Source: Edolisoma coerulescens (Eukaryota; Chordata; Aves; Passeriformes; Campephagidae). From it: a stretch of DNA of 64,000 bases. Location: contig VWZW01004700.1 in assembly GCA_013397115.1 (NCBI GenBank), forward strand, positions 248,001-312,000, in the 5' to 3' direction. The notes below the pieces were generated by a model, which was not told where the DNA came from, made no database searches, and was given only the letters and a program-made list of their open reading frames with translations. Within the stretch, counting starts at the first letter, position 1; each line of letters begins with the position of its first letter. Shown piece by piece: positions 1 to 12,330 of this stretch. Both the position numbers and the translations under genes were made by a program.

Positions 1-3000
1 TCTGTTGTCTTCAGTGAGCCATGGCTCAGACCTTAAAGGTTAAAATCAGTCATATACACTGTAAAGGAATAGCAGTTCTTATTCTAGATTAAGCAAACTT
101 TAAGAGAATCAGATGAGCAAAAGTCTTTCCTTCTCTCTTCCGTGCCAGAGTTCACCATCTAGATCTGCTCTGATCTCCAGCAACACCACTTAAGGAAGGA
201 AACCTCCAGATTGCAGCAGCATGCTTTTCGTGTACATCAGTAATAGCTGCTGAATATTCAACAGGGAATCCAAAATTCCACGTTGTGACCATGTTGGAGA
301 TGCACAGGCTAACTCCTGCCCCCATCCTGTTCTTTTTGGGGGGCCCTACCAGCCTGTTTGCCAAAAGCAATGGTTCTTCAGTTCTCCACTGGGAGGGTCA
401 AAGACAGCACCTCTCTGTGAGAACTGTCCTTGCTTGTCTCAGTGGCCTGTTTCTTCATCCCTGCGCAAAACACGACCTTGAATCTTGACAGAATAGGTAG
501 AGGAACTGTATTCTTCTACAGAAGGACAGTCTGATATATTTGTGTGCATGAATCTCTCATTCCTTTAAGTGGGAAGACAAAAGGGATTCTCTTCCTGCTG
601 TTGTGTAAAATCTTCCCTCCAGTGAGAATACAAGGCTGTAGAGCTCTGGTGTCAGGCAGTGCAGCTCCTTCTCCCTATTAGGATTATCTGATGTGAGCTT
701 ACTGGGGAAAATTAATGTGGCCTTGTCACCCATTCCTGCCACCAGAAATGCCTGTGGAGAGAGCAAGGCTAATAAAATGTGATTTAGGGGTAGACATTTT
801 ATATTGTTTCCCCCTAAAAAATGCTTTCAATCTAAGTGTGCTAAAGCTGGAGACCATAGAATCGAAGAATGGTTTGGGTTGGAAGGGACCATAAAGATCA
901 TCCAGTGTGATGATTAAAGATTATGTCCCTTTCCTCATTTAATGTGCTGCTACAGCCAGGAAAACGAGACTTTCTAGTGGAGATCTGGAGAGCAAAATCT
1001 TACTGAAAAAGTCAATTTTTAAAAAAGCTTCTCCTTTTTAAAAAAAGTGCACACAAAAATATGTACGTGGCCAGATTCTACGAAGATTACTTAGACTTAG
1101 AAGGCTGGTTCCTACTGTCAGTCACGGATTATGTCTCCTTTTAGTGAGAGGAAAGGCATGTCCATTGCTGAGGGTATACAGACTCTCAAGCTGATTCTGA
1201 GCACAGGAGTGCAACTAAAAATGTCAACTTTTTAGCTGTCTCATGCAGGACAGCTCAGGTCCAGGCTGTGTACAGCCTAATGGATGTAATGCTATCCCTG
1301 ATTCAATAAACCCTGCCTAGCAGTTCTGCTCCATTCAGAGCATAGCTTGTGAGTATCTTTGCCCCATATGTCCTTAAGTGCTTCTAAACTTCTACTAGAA
1401 TAAGTACATATGGACCAGTTTTTCAAGCCTGTAAATTTTAGTTGGTGTTTATCAGTGTTGTAACTCTTTTTGTGTTCTGGTAGCTGGTAAAAAAAAATTG
1501 CAATTGAATGCTCTTCTTTTAAAAAAAATAATCTATTAAAAATAGCTCTTGCTAGCCAGTTTGGGCATCTGATAAAAAAATCACCAAATACACAGCTATT
1601 TACCAGCTGCTCAGAGGTGTCAGGAAGAAAAAGCAACAGAACACTTGCTGGTTCCTTTTTTTTATTGAATGCTGGAAAACATAAAAATTTGAAAGACATG
1701 ATTTATTACTGCATTACTTCACTTTTATGCCTATAGGAAGAAGCCAATCGAGCTAGAAGAAACTTAATGCAGAATTTCCTTGTTGCCAGTCAAGCTAAAA
1801 GAGCCTCAGTGCAGAATTTCCTTTGTATTGGGATTAAAGCGGAATCTTGATATTATTGTATCCTTCAGTCTGGCTAGTCATGGCCCAAATGAAATGCAAG
1901 AAACTGCACATTCAGCAGAACTGTCCAGAGGTAGTCTGTTGAAACTGCAGTGTTCAGACTCAAAATCACTTGAGGGAACAGCTTCTACTCCTCCCCACTC
2001 AGGGGAACAAAGGGAGCTGGTCAACTCAAACTCTGACTGCAGAAATACTGTCATCAGCTACTGTACCTGAGTTAGAATCAGTTCAGCATATCCAACTAGG
2101 AGCTTGGAAACTTCTTTTCACCTTCATGTTGTGAAACTGAGATGAGAAAATTATTTTCTTGTTATTCTCTAAATTATTTATTAAGCTAAAAATTCACTCT
2201 TTTCCTGCAATTTTAACTTTAATAATTTGTAGCTATGTCCTAATTATTCGCAGCTCAGATTTACTTTGGATGAAAGCTTCTTTAGCTTGTTTAGATGCAG
2301 TAGGAGAGACACAAACTACACTTCTCTCTCCCTCCCCTTTCTGGTGACTTTGATTATGAAAAATCTTTCAAAAGACTGACAGGTAAATATGACAGATTGG
2401 TTGTATATATCAGACCTTCTCTATATACATCTAGATGGGTGGCAGCCTACCCTCAAATATAGTGTTTGGAGTTGCCCAGGGAAGGCCAAGAGCTCCTGCA
2501 GGAGTCAGAGAAGACCCTGAACTAAGGGGAATTAAGTTTCATCCAGCTCTCTTGGTTTCATCCATCTCTCTTCTTAGGTTTCATCATTCAGCTCTGAATT
2601 AAGAAAACACTAATCTGCTCAAACCTCCTCATCAGTGAGTGGTCATATCACTTCCATTCATGGCCTCATAGTCAGTGCTCTTAAGTCTGAAAACAAGATG
2701 CAAAAACCAGTAAATAACTGCCAAAGTCATGCTTTCAAGTCTAAAAAATGGTGGTCTCCCTCTGAGCTCAAGTATTAATCTATAACATATGCAGATAAGT
2801 TGGACTGAGAGCTTAGAATGCTCCAAGCCCAAGCATCAGTACAAGACAAGCATATTCAGCATGTCAGAGCATGCTGAGGTGGTTGTAGGAAATCCGTAAT
2901 GCTAATAGGGAGTCTTTAGGCTGTGGACGAAGTTGTACTAGGTAGTATTTGGAATAAATGTACAATACAGTAACACCAGAGCAGACCTTGACACCAGGTA

Positions 3001-4300
3001 GAAATGGAATTGTATGAGGCCTTTTTGCAAATCTAGCACCAAAGATTTCAGAAATGGCACTAGTGCAATGGGAAATGTATTCTGAAAATAATTGAGCTCC
3101 TCAGTAGCTACCTGTGTCAGTGCAGGAGTTACAATCCAGCAGCTCACAGAAGTAGCAGTCTAATGTACAGAGAGAAATCTGCAAAGGTTTGCTTTGTTGT
3201 TATCCAGCAGTACCATGACTGTATGACTTAGATGCAGAAAGACAGAGAAAGGTCACAGTCTTACATCACCAAGCAATTACCAGCTGTGTCCTTGCTGGGG
3301 CAATGCACTTGTAGTTCTACTAAAAATTGTGCCCAGAGTGAAATCCGGCATCCATAGCAAAATACCCACTGCCTGTAGGGATCTGGGGAGGGAGAAGGCT
3401 CTTGCTGGGACCCAGCAGAGACTTCCTTTAACCAACACCAAACAGCCTCTGAGTGGGTGTGGGAGGTCCCAGCTCATTCTGGTTCCTTAGTGACCACTGC
3501 AGTTGGAGGCATCACCACCTGCCAGCTGCAGAACTGCAAAACATCTGGACCACTCGCTCAGGGAGTGAAACATCTTGATCTGATGAGTTTCAAACCCATG
3601 TTTCCCAGGAGGAAAAAGTAGTTAAAATATGTTAGCTCTGTTCAAAGGCTAACAGCTAGTCTGGGTTAGTGTCCTCTTCTGAGGAAAATAGGCTACTGCG
3701 CAGCAAAGAATAAAAGATTAGATTCTGGGCTATAACTTTTAAAATTAAATTATTTATAGTTTTTGATTTGGGAAATATTTCTGTACTTCTTAGTTTATGT
3801 CTCCTGCCATATTGTTCTTCCTGGCAGAATTATAGCCTGACACTTAAAAGTAAGATCTTGCAAAGCCCGTATGCTGTATACATTAACTTACACTGTTATG
3901 TAGTCAGTAATTTCAGAGCACTGAAAAGGTGCTACCAAGTACATGAATCTTAAACATAATTAATGCAACTGAGGACTACACTCCTTTTGAAATCTCAGTC
4001 ACATTCCTAGTAAACAATGTGTAAAACTCATTACAGTATATCTGTCAACAATTTAATTAAAAAACTTGCCCAAGCAATGTTCTTAAGAGGAAATATATTG
4101 GGAAATCACTAGCAGAATATTCAGAACAAAGATGCTGTGTTATAGCTTAGTTTATTATGTCCTTCCATATGTTGGTGTTTAATTTGAAACACTCATTCAA
4201 ATTTAAATTCATTGCCACCAAAAAGATCCTCAGCAGAGAAAATACAAGTTATGCATTCTTATGTTGTTTGATGATGATACCTTTGCTTTACATTTTTCAG
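1..4300 (+). other. DPYS: DPYS intron 4 (3' part)
   Basis: The stretch before exon 5 shows no sequence resembling DPYS exon 4 (the conserved HVMSKSAA region) or any other conserved exon, so it is read as the right part of intron 4. The only repeat recognised is a short CR1 tail near 855. Short open frames here have no family resemblance. Confidence 0.8.
855..907 (-). mobile_element. CR1 LINE 3' tail
   Basis: The string GGTTTGGGTTGGAAGGGACC preceded by ATAGAATCGAAGAAT is the reverse complement of the CR1 3' end. A 5'-truncated fragment of about 50 bases in DPYS intron 4. Confidence 0.85.
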
Positions 4301-4457
4301 GAAAGGTGGTTTATGGGGAACCTATTGCTGCAAGTCTTGGCACTGACGGCACCAACTACTGGAATAAAGACTGGGCTCATGCTGCAGCATATGTGATGGG
4401 ACCCCCACTGAGACCAGATCCATCTACTCCTGGTTTCCTCATGAACTTGCTGGCCAA
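4301..4457 (+). CDS. DPYS: DPYS exon 5 (dihydropyrimidinase, partial gene)
   Basis: Dihydropyrimidinase is the cytosolic zinc amidohydrolase that opens dihydrouracil and dihydrothymine, the second step of pyrimidine breakdown in liver and kidney. The exon encodes residues beginning GKVVYGEPIAASLGTDG and ending MNLLA, almost identical to vertebrate DPYS codons 265-317. It starts after TTTTTCAG and ends at AA|GTAAGC. It is 157 bases long, which is the human exon 5 length as I remember it. The first codon is split after one base (from exon 4, outside the window) and the last after two. The segment belongs to the TIM-barrel catalytic domain. Exons 1-4, with the start codon and the first metal-binding histidines, must lie left of position 1. 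No frameshift or stop is seen. Identification is by recalled protein similarity; splice sites are read directly. Confidence 0.97.
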
Positions 4458-5442
4458 GTAAGCAGATGAACAAACAGTGACAGCTGATACCCAAATGCAC
4501 AGCAAATTTTGTCGGGAGTACATAATAGCAGGCTGATGCTCTGGAGATTTTCCAAGTACAGAAGGTTAAATTATCAGAAAGGAGAAATGGAAATCACAGA
4601 TGAAAAATATTTCTGTTTTCATATTTTATTTCTTTGAACTCTTATGGCCTTCTCTCCACATTTGATTTTATTCAATATGTCTTGCCTTGCTCTTACCACA
4701 GGAAAAATTGCAACATGACCAGGAAGACAGTAAGGCTGTAAGTCAGTGGGAAATGTGTAAAAAGTGAGGTCACAGCTAGATTTTCTGGGGTTTGTTGTCA
4801 GCTGCCTTTTTCACTTGAAATTCAAATGTTGCATGAAAACTAAGCCTGCTAACTTCCAAAGGTACATATAAGCTATCCACTTCATAATGTCTATTTCAGA
4901 ACTATGTGGAAAAAGAATTACCTGCAGTTTCAGATACCTGCAGTTAACAAGATGTGTTGTTTGCTGGTATTTCATGACCAATAAACGTTAACTCCACAAA
5001 AGGGTTGAATTTGCCCGAAGAGCCTGTAAAGGTATGCCTGAACACTGGCTAACTGTTGTGCAGATCCGTAGTAATTGCAGAGGTCATATGGAGTGACACA
5101 GACTAAAATTGCCCAAAGTGAAGATGAAACCAAGCTGCTTGCTCTGGGCAAAGTGGACAGTCCTCCATTTGTGGGACACCTTTGACATATCCAGAGCAAA
5201 AGTGTCAGTGTTGGTGCTTGTTTTCTTCTGAGGGGTTTCTGAAGAGGAAACTGCTTCATAGGGCAACTGGCTGTTACCGTGGAGCCAGTCTTGGAGGATG
5301 GAACTGAAGGTAGGCTGGCAGGGCATATCAGTTTTTGTCTTGAAGGATGGATGACTTGATCTACCCAGACTTACAACAGGTTTTCCTATGTGGTTCTGTC
5401 TGGTACATGCTCTGACTCATAATGAACTTTGTTTCTCTGCAG
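4458..5442 (+). other. DPYS: DPYS intron 5
   Basis: A GTAAGC...TGCAG intron of 985 bases between exons 5 and 6. No repeat or conserved element was recognised inside it. Confidence 0.93.
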
Positions 5443-5584
5443 TGGTGACCTATCTGTGACAGGGACTGACAATTGCACCTTTGATATATGCCAGAAAGCT
5501 CTGGGCAAAGATGACTTCACAAAAATCCCTAATGGAGTGAATGGTGTGGAAGACAGGATGTCAGTCATATGGGAAAAAGGCGTT
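5443..5584 (+). CDS. DPYS: DPYS exon 6, carries the catalytic metal-binding Asp
   Basis: The exon follows CTCTGCAG and ends at GTT|GTAAGT; its 142 bases match the human exon. The first base completes an Asn codon begun in exon 5, and the frame continues NGDLSVTGTDNCTF. The Asp of TGTDNC corresponds to human Asp326, the C-terminal metal ligand and catalytic base of the dihydropyrimidinase/hydantoinase family, and the following Asn helps bind the substrate. The rest (KALGKDDFTKIPNGVNGVED and RMSVIWEKGV) is the conserved part of the barrel after the active site. The catalytic motif is intact, so this looks like a functional gene. Exon 5 is 985 bases upstream. Confidence 0.97.
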
Positions 5585-7429
5585 GTAAGTATATCAAAAT
5601 GTCCAAACATAGAGGTAATTGATTTCTCCAATAAAACATAATCTCTCAGCAATTATTAACCCTTCAGTTCTATCAAGTGTGTTTATCATAGGATAACTCA
5701 TTTGACTGAAAACTATAACAGTCATTAGCTCTCACTTTATGGTCCTGGAAGAAGATTCTTGGTGCTTAAAATATTTCACTGAAGAATCATTTCTATTGTT
5801 TAGCAGTAAGGGGTTGCTATTGTTTCAGTGGTACTGCAAATACATTTCCTTGAAGCATTTTTTTCAATTCATGAAACGAAAGTAAAAGGAAAGAGGTGCC
5901 TACAGTTTCAACTCTATCAGCTGTGTATTTTTTCCTCTTTGATCTCTCTCAAACTTAGCGATTTGAGGTGTTTCTGCATTGGTGTGCCTGTCAACTTCTA
6001 ATTCATGCTTTAAGAAGTGCTTCTCTAATGTGTGGCTCAGTCATGTGATAACATGAAATGGGCACCTTCAAGTCCCACTGACTTCAGATTCTCACTACCA
6101 ACACAAGAATGGTCAGTACTTCTCAGATAATGTCTGATGAGGGGGGACATAAGGAAATCTCTTGAGGAATATGCTGCCTATTGGGTGTTATGATTGCTCT
6201 GGCTGATGCAAAACTGTTACATTCTGGAAGTTCTAGTTCTATTTAATATTAAGTTTTCTTGCAGTAGTGAAGTCATGTTGATAATGCGCTGTGAAGCATA
6301 TTCATTTGTCACAGTATGATTACCTACCCACACACTTGGTAAGAATGTGGTTCATAATGTCTCTTGTTTATCTCTTATCTGGGATTCAGCTCCAGTTGGT
6401 ATGTACCAAACACACACTTGTGCCTATACCAACCTGTGGCCCAGCTCTAGTGAGATTTTCTATGGTTTAAACTAAAATCTAGCTTGTGGTTTGTATGAAA
6501 CTGAGACATGAATGTGTTCATCTGTGTTGCTTTTGAACACTGCATACTCTTGGGCAAGACAATTTTTTAAAAGTTCTTCAATTGATAATATCATCCGTTT
6601 TTTCACTTGTAAAATATTACACAACTGTGTGAGTTTGTCTGAACAGCTTCCCTCCCTTCCCACATGCCATTACTTAGAAGAGCAGTGTTTACCATTTTCA
6701 TTACACTTTTCTTCTCAGATGACTGCTCATACGCCACCATAAACATGTTTTTATGACATTCTGATTCCTAGACTGACCTATGCACAATATTACTGCCAGT
6801 GTAACTGGCTTTCCAAACAAACAGTCATGGAAGCTGGATTAAATTAGTTACACAGCAGTGGACAGTCACAGGGCACTTGCTGAAGTGTCATGTCAGCAAA
6901 TCTGGTTTTTACACTACTTGATTTCGATATTTACTGAGCACTACTATACACTTTGTTATTGCTAAAGAAATTTGAAAATCAGTTTTCCTATGTTACACAT
7001 TGTGCCTTGCCTCGCCATTATCATCTTCTAGACTCTCCTTAATATTGTCTCACCATTTTCCAAAACCTAGATACTTGAGAGATGTTATGTTTCCCGAGGA
7101 AGTTGTTGAGCAGGACTACAGATTTAAAGCCAGCTAAAATATTTGATTTCATTTGACTTGAGACTGGATCCACAGAGTGTTTGGTTTAAAGTTGTCTTTT
7201 TTTTCTCTTTGCTGTGGGATAAAGTAAGATAAAGTTGCTTATTTAGTGAAAATACACTGCATTATGGGCATCTGAGACAAATAGCTATTTTTACTTTTAA
7301 ACTCTTCAGTATGGCATTTAAAAAAAATTGATGTGATGTCACTCATCCTAGCTTTTTCAACAAGAAGAGCATTGTTTTCATTCTTTGTTTAAAAAAGTAA
7401 CGAGTTTGCTATTGTGTACTCTTCTGCAG
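5585..7429 (+). other. DPYS: DPYS intron 6
   Basis: A GTAAGT...TGCAG intron of 1845 bases, AT-rich, without recognisable repeats. The acceptor CTCTTCTGCAG has a clear pyrimidine tract. Confidence 0.93.
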
Positions 7430-7572
7430 CACAGTGGAAAAATGGATGAAAACAGATTTGTAGCTGTTACCAGCACAAATGCAGCAAAAATCTTTAACCT
7501 TTACCCAAAGAAGGGGAGAATTGCTGTGGGCTCTGATGCTGACATAGTAATTTGGGATCCTAAAGCTACAAG
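7430..7572 (+). CDS. DPYS: DPYS exon 7
   Basis: This exon encodes HSGKMDENRFVAVTSTNAAK, then IFNLYPKKGRIAVGSDADIV and IWDPKATR. It matches vertebrate DPYS codons 365-412, the end of the amidohydrolase barrel and the return to the small beta-sandwich domain. GSDADIV is a signature near the C-terminus of cyclic amidohydrolases. The acceptor is TTCTGCAG|CAC and the donor is AG|GTATGT. The 143-base length agrees with the human exon, and the last codon (Arg) is split after two bases. The next coding exon is 9.4 kb away, the longest DPYS intron in the window. Confidence 0.97.
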
Positions 7573-8736
7573 GTATGTATGGGAAGTTATTTCCTCCCAT
7601 GCCCCCATCCAGCCTTTCTGCAGGAAAAAAGCATCACAAGGCCTTTGTACAACAATCAGCCTTTCAGTGAGATTATGGTGGTTTCAAATAGCACCTCACG
7701 TGAATTAATCGCAGGATTTTGTCTCCTACAACAGTGTATGTAAGGAGAGATCTTTGATCTCTAAACGGATTAAAAAATATTCTCTCTGATTGCTGACCAA
7801 GTACAAAAATTAAAAAGTCTGTACATTATGCAACCAGGGCTTGGTACCCTAAGAGCAAAAATAACCCCTTTTGGGATTTCAGAGCAACTCTTTTTAGTGC
7901 TGGAGTATGTTTGAATTCCTCCCACTGCAAAGGGCAGAGAGAAGAGCCTGCTGCAGCATGACCCATTACAAACTTGTGTTTTGAACTTACAACCACTTAA
8001 AACATGTTCAAAGTTGGATTGAACTTACTTCTGAAGCTCAACCTGTTCGTGCTTATGCTTTTATTTAAGGAGTTTTCTGATTGTGTGCACAGAAATTCTG
8101 CTAGAATAGAGCTTGTCGCACCAACAGATGCACAGTGTCCTGGTGTCTCACCCTACATGACGTGGTACCATGGTACATTTTTGCTAGAAGGGGTAGGAGG
8201 CTCAACTCACACAGCATACTGCACATTACAGCTGATTCCTGCCCTAAGGTATATCCACATCATCAGCCAACTTCATAGTCAGGACTCTATAAATATTTCA
8301 GGAATTATGTCTTCAGTCTTGCTCTGCCTCTTGTGCCCATCCTGGTCTTGTTTAAACTGCCTGGAAACGGTCTGGCTGCTGTCTGTCACAGAGCCAGATC
8401 ACCTGGGGTGTTTTCTCTCAGCTGAGATGCCATTGACCCCTGTGAGTGCATCTCCACTGTTCCAGTGCTGGGCAGGGTAATTTAAACCTGCAGGAGATTT
8501 AACAACTGAGTCTTACCTCTGACCACCCATGCATACAGCAGCAGCAGGTCAGGAAGTGTTCTGGGGTGGTGGTTTTCTTCATGGGCTCAGCTCTAGTGAG
8601 CAGTGTGACCATACAACTGTGCTTTCAGCCTTTGAGTTTTGAAAAGAAAAAAGTTGAAGTCTCTGCTCATGGTGCAGGAAAGTTCTGAAACATAACTGGA
8701 CATGTCTGATTTTGGCAACCAAATAGATAACACGGT

Positions 8737-8755
8737 CCCTCCCCCACCCCCACCC
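8737..8755 (-). other. G-quadruplex motif (minus strand)
   Basis: The minus strand reads GGGTGGGGGTGGGGGAGGG: four runs of at least three G with single-base loops, in DPYS intron 7. On the transcribed RNA the strand is C-rich, so any G4 would form in the template DNA. Confidence 0.7.
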
Positions 8756-11700
8756 AATCCTAGATTTACCTTACACAAACAAAAGTCTTTTGACCAATCT
8801 TCTGATGTTTTAAATTTTTGATAATGTAATTCTCACTCATTTCAGTATATTAATGAGTACCAAAAACACGTGAAAGTGTGAAGAAAAGTCTTCTGTGTTT
8901 TAAGCTACAATATTTGAGGATATGGAGGTTGCTATTCAGAAGTCCCACAAAAAAACTGGCAGAACTAGCAAAAGAAGTTTCAGGAGTGTCAAAAACCCAA
9001 ATAAATTCAGAGGCCTGCCCAGTGCCAGGTCAGGGAGATTTTCATGTGCATTATGCCTTCTGGCATGTTGAGCAAGCATATTTTGAGATACCAGCACTGA
9101 GCTATTTCAGGACAATAAAGTTATGAACTCTGATTAAAAAAAATCCCTGAAGGATTATCTTCTGAACTCTCTTCTGCTCTGCCTGGAGACAAATGAATCT
9201 AGAAGGATAGCAGAGTTCTGACAATGTTCTCAAGGTGCTTTGTCAGCTCCTGTAATTATTTATCTTTTTTGCCTCTCAAACATTCCTTCTGCTTCCCTTC
9301 ACTCTCTCCTGAGTGCTCTAATTGCCTTTTCACCCACTGCAGCTGTGAAGGTGCAGTTTTTCTTTAAGTATTTCTTAAACATTTAAACTGTATTTTCTTA
9401 CTGAGCATGCTAATTTTAAGTTCAGCCAATTCTTTTCTTTCTGATCTGGTACTGTTCCCATGGTTTATCAGCTTGGCTTTGCTGGGAACAGTCTCTCTGC
9501 AGGTACAATTGTGTGAACTATATGAGTAAGTATAAATAAATCTCACTGGAACTTGTCTTTTAATTTCACTACAAATCCTGAAGAGGGCATAAACAGCCCA
9601 GCAGACAAAAGGGATCTAGCTAATGGATTTCAGCCATTTAAAATGTTACACAAGGTGCAGCCTCGTGTGCTTTGTCGATTCTGGGGAGTGATTTTCAATT
9701 TCACAATAGGCTTGTTCTTCTTTCTTGCTAGGTTCTTCCTCTTTTGTGCATGACTTTTTTCCTTGTTTGCAGCTCTAAGTCTTGTAAGAGGAAAATGCAA
9801 TTTTCCAGTTCTGGTTTGAGGTTGTTTTGCTGTAGTCATGAAATACTGACTGATACCAGCCTAAAGAGTTAGACAATTGCTAAATATTGCTGTGAGGAAT
9901 TGGTATTATCACAATCTGTCAGAGACAGTCTATATGGAAGATTCTAGCATCATTCTGAAATGTAGTGCAGCTCTTCAATACAAAAACTTGTATCCCTACA
10001 AAATCAGCTGCATTTCCCCGCCCACATCATTGCACAATAACAACATGTTGGGTGCCATCTGAGCATTCAGGATTTTCTCTTTCTAGGTTACAAAACCCTG
10101 GTGAATTCAACGTGACAGCTCTGCAAGCTGGAAGCAATTGCAATTTAAGGTTCTGCTTCCAGCACTCTGCTGCTCAAGCTGAGGCTTTCCTTTTAAGGGT
10201 CAGCTTCACTGACTGACCTATTTCTGGAGCATTTTCTGGTAAATTCTGCAGAAAATACTATATCAACAACTATCACATTTGCTACTGTGTTTAAAAGCAT
10301 CTGAATACTGTTTTTTGCAGCTCTGCATGACAGCAAGCATTATTGGGAAGAAACATTAAATGTACAAATTAGTTAGAAACTGCATTACAAAAGATGGCTT
10401 GTGAATCCTGCCAAAGTAGGTCTTTTTGTAGCTTCCTCATACTTATTCCGTTCATTAAAGACCACACAAATACGAAAGGGATCTGTTGGTTTACTGCAAG
10501 CCATGTGCTACCAAATATCATATTGCAGACCTCAACACCTCAGCATCCCAAGTACAGTCTGTGCAAACAGGATTGTTCCGTGAAAGCTTCTTGGGAAGAT
10601 GGATGTAGGCAGCAAATGTGTACTCACTGTACCATCTTATTTTAATCTGTGCTTTGATCAAGACTGTTCACTGACTTCTTTCAGCTGCACACAAATAATA
10701 TAAAAGCCCAAAGTCTGTGAAACAAAAGCAACTGTAAAGACTTCTTTCAGGAGGAGAGAGTAAAGTAAGGCAAAGGGAATTTCGCCTGTCAGCAAGTCCG
10801 TGTCCTCTATAGCTGATGCCTTTAGCTATTTGAAAGCAAGCAGGAGTATAAAATCTCTAGGGTTTGTTTCAGAAATGCTCAGCAAGGAATCTAAATACTG
10901 CAGTACCCAATTCAGGCAGTGAAAAGAGCTGAGCATCCCTTGTAAAGGAGGGGCAGAAGGTCCTAAAGAGCTCATAAAGAGACATCCAGCTCCCAGCAGA
11001 TATTAGGGCTCAATTAATTCACTGTAGCCTGTTGGAGCCTTGCAAGTAAACTCTGGATCAGGTCCCAAAGGCAAGGTCCAACACCCATAAGGATAAAAAA
11101 CTGTCTCGGATAGAGTTTAACTTTCTAAGTCCAGCTACTTCATTATAACAACATGCAAATTGGGAAGCCTCACTCCCCAGGGTTTTTCCCTCATTAAATA
11201 TAGCTGAAAAGTTAGATACTTCTGATTGCAAAGGCAGAGCTGGCTGTGCAGGTAGCACCATCCTCTTTGGGCTTTGCTGGAGTGGCCCTCTTTGGCAGGC
11301 CCAGCGTGTGCCCCATGTGCGCTGGTGGAGCCGGGCTCAAGCTCTGAGCAGGGCAGTGGTGGCTGCAGCCCTGGTGCTCAGCTGCTGGAGTGGGGCCCCT
11401 GAGCAGCAGGGAATTGGGGAAGCCTGAAGTGAGGATGGGAGGGAGGAAAAGGACAAGTTACTCTGTAATCTACCTGCCTGACATGACACAGGAAGACGTG
11501 TTTTCTAGTTTGTTTCTAGTATTTTTGCCTTTTAAGGGAAACAGTGACTGGATCTGAATCAGCAAGAAGTCAGAGTTCTCCTGTCTGCTGGCATATGTTC
11601 CCTCAATGCCTTTGCTTGCATGTAGATATGTTCACGGCTAAATCTTTTGCATTTGTTAGAACCAAAATCTGCAGCCTATGTCTGTCTCATTTGTAGTCAA

Positions 11701-12154
11701 GTCTTCAGCTTCAGGGGCTTAAGTGGGGATGTTACAACATTTAAGCACTCTGCCAAGTAACTGCTTGTAATTTTTGGTAACAAAAGAGAGGAAGAAACCA
11801 AGATGTTAGCAGAAGATTAGAATAAATAATGCTGCAACTGTTTTATTCTTTTGATGAATGAGCATAATTTTGAATACTGAGTATATGGATAACTGCATCT
11901 AGTCACAATGAGACAAAATTAAATAATGGGGCATACAAATGTCTATGCATAGGACAAGTATGTTCTGGCATTTTCAATAGCCCCATGTTCTTTTGCACAA
12001 GTGAAAGCATGTGCATGAATGAATGTACACTAATTCACCAGAATCCTGCCAAAGACCTCTTATCTCAAATTAAGAAAATGGGGAGAAAGAAAAATTGGCA
12101 AAAATTAAAACAGGAAATTCCATTTCAACATGAGAAATGATATTTTTTTTCTGT

Positions 12155-12330
12155 GATGGTGATCAAGGCTGCCCATAGAGCTTGTGGATCTCCCTCTTCA
12201 GAGGCACTTAAAACCCAATTTAACATGGCTCTGAGAAACCTACTTTGGCTGACCCTGATCAGAACAGAGGGCTTGGAATAGATGATCTCCAGAGACATTT
12301 TCCAACCTTAGTGACACTCTGGTTCTGTGA
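12155..12330 (+). mobile_element. Old CR1 LINE 3' end
   Basis: The sequence follows the CR1 3' end in sense orientation: the TTCAGAGGCACTTAAAACCC region, then GGAATAGATGATCTCCAGAG, then a TTCCAACCTTA...TCTGTGA tail. Many substitutions show an old copy. It lies in DPYS intron 7. Confidence 0.85.
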
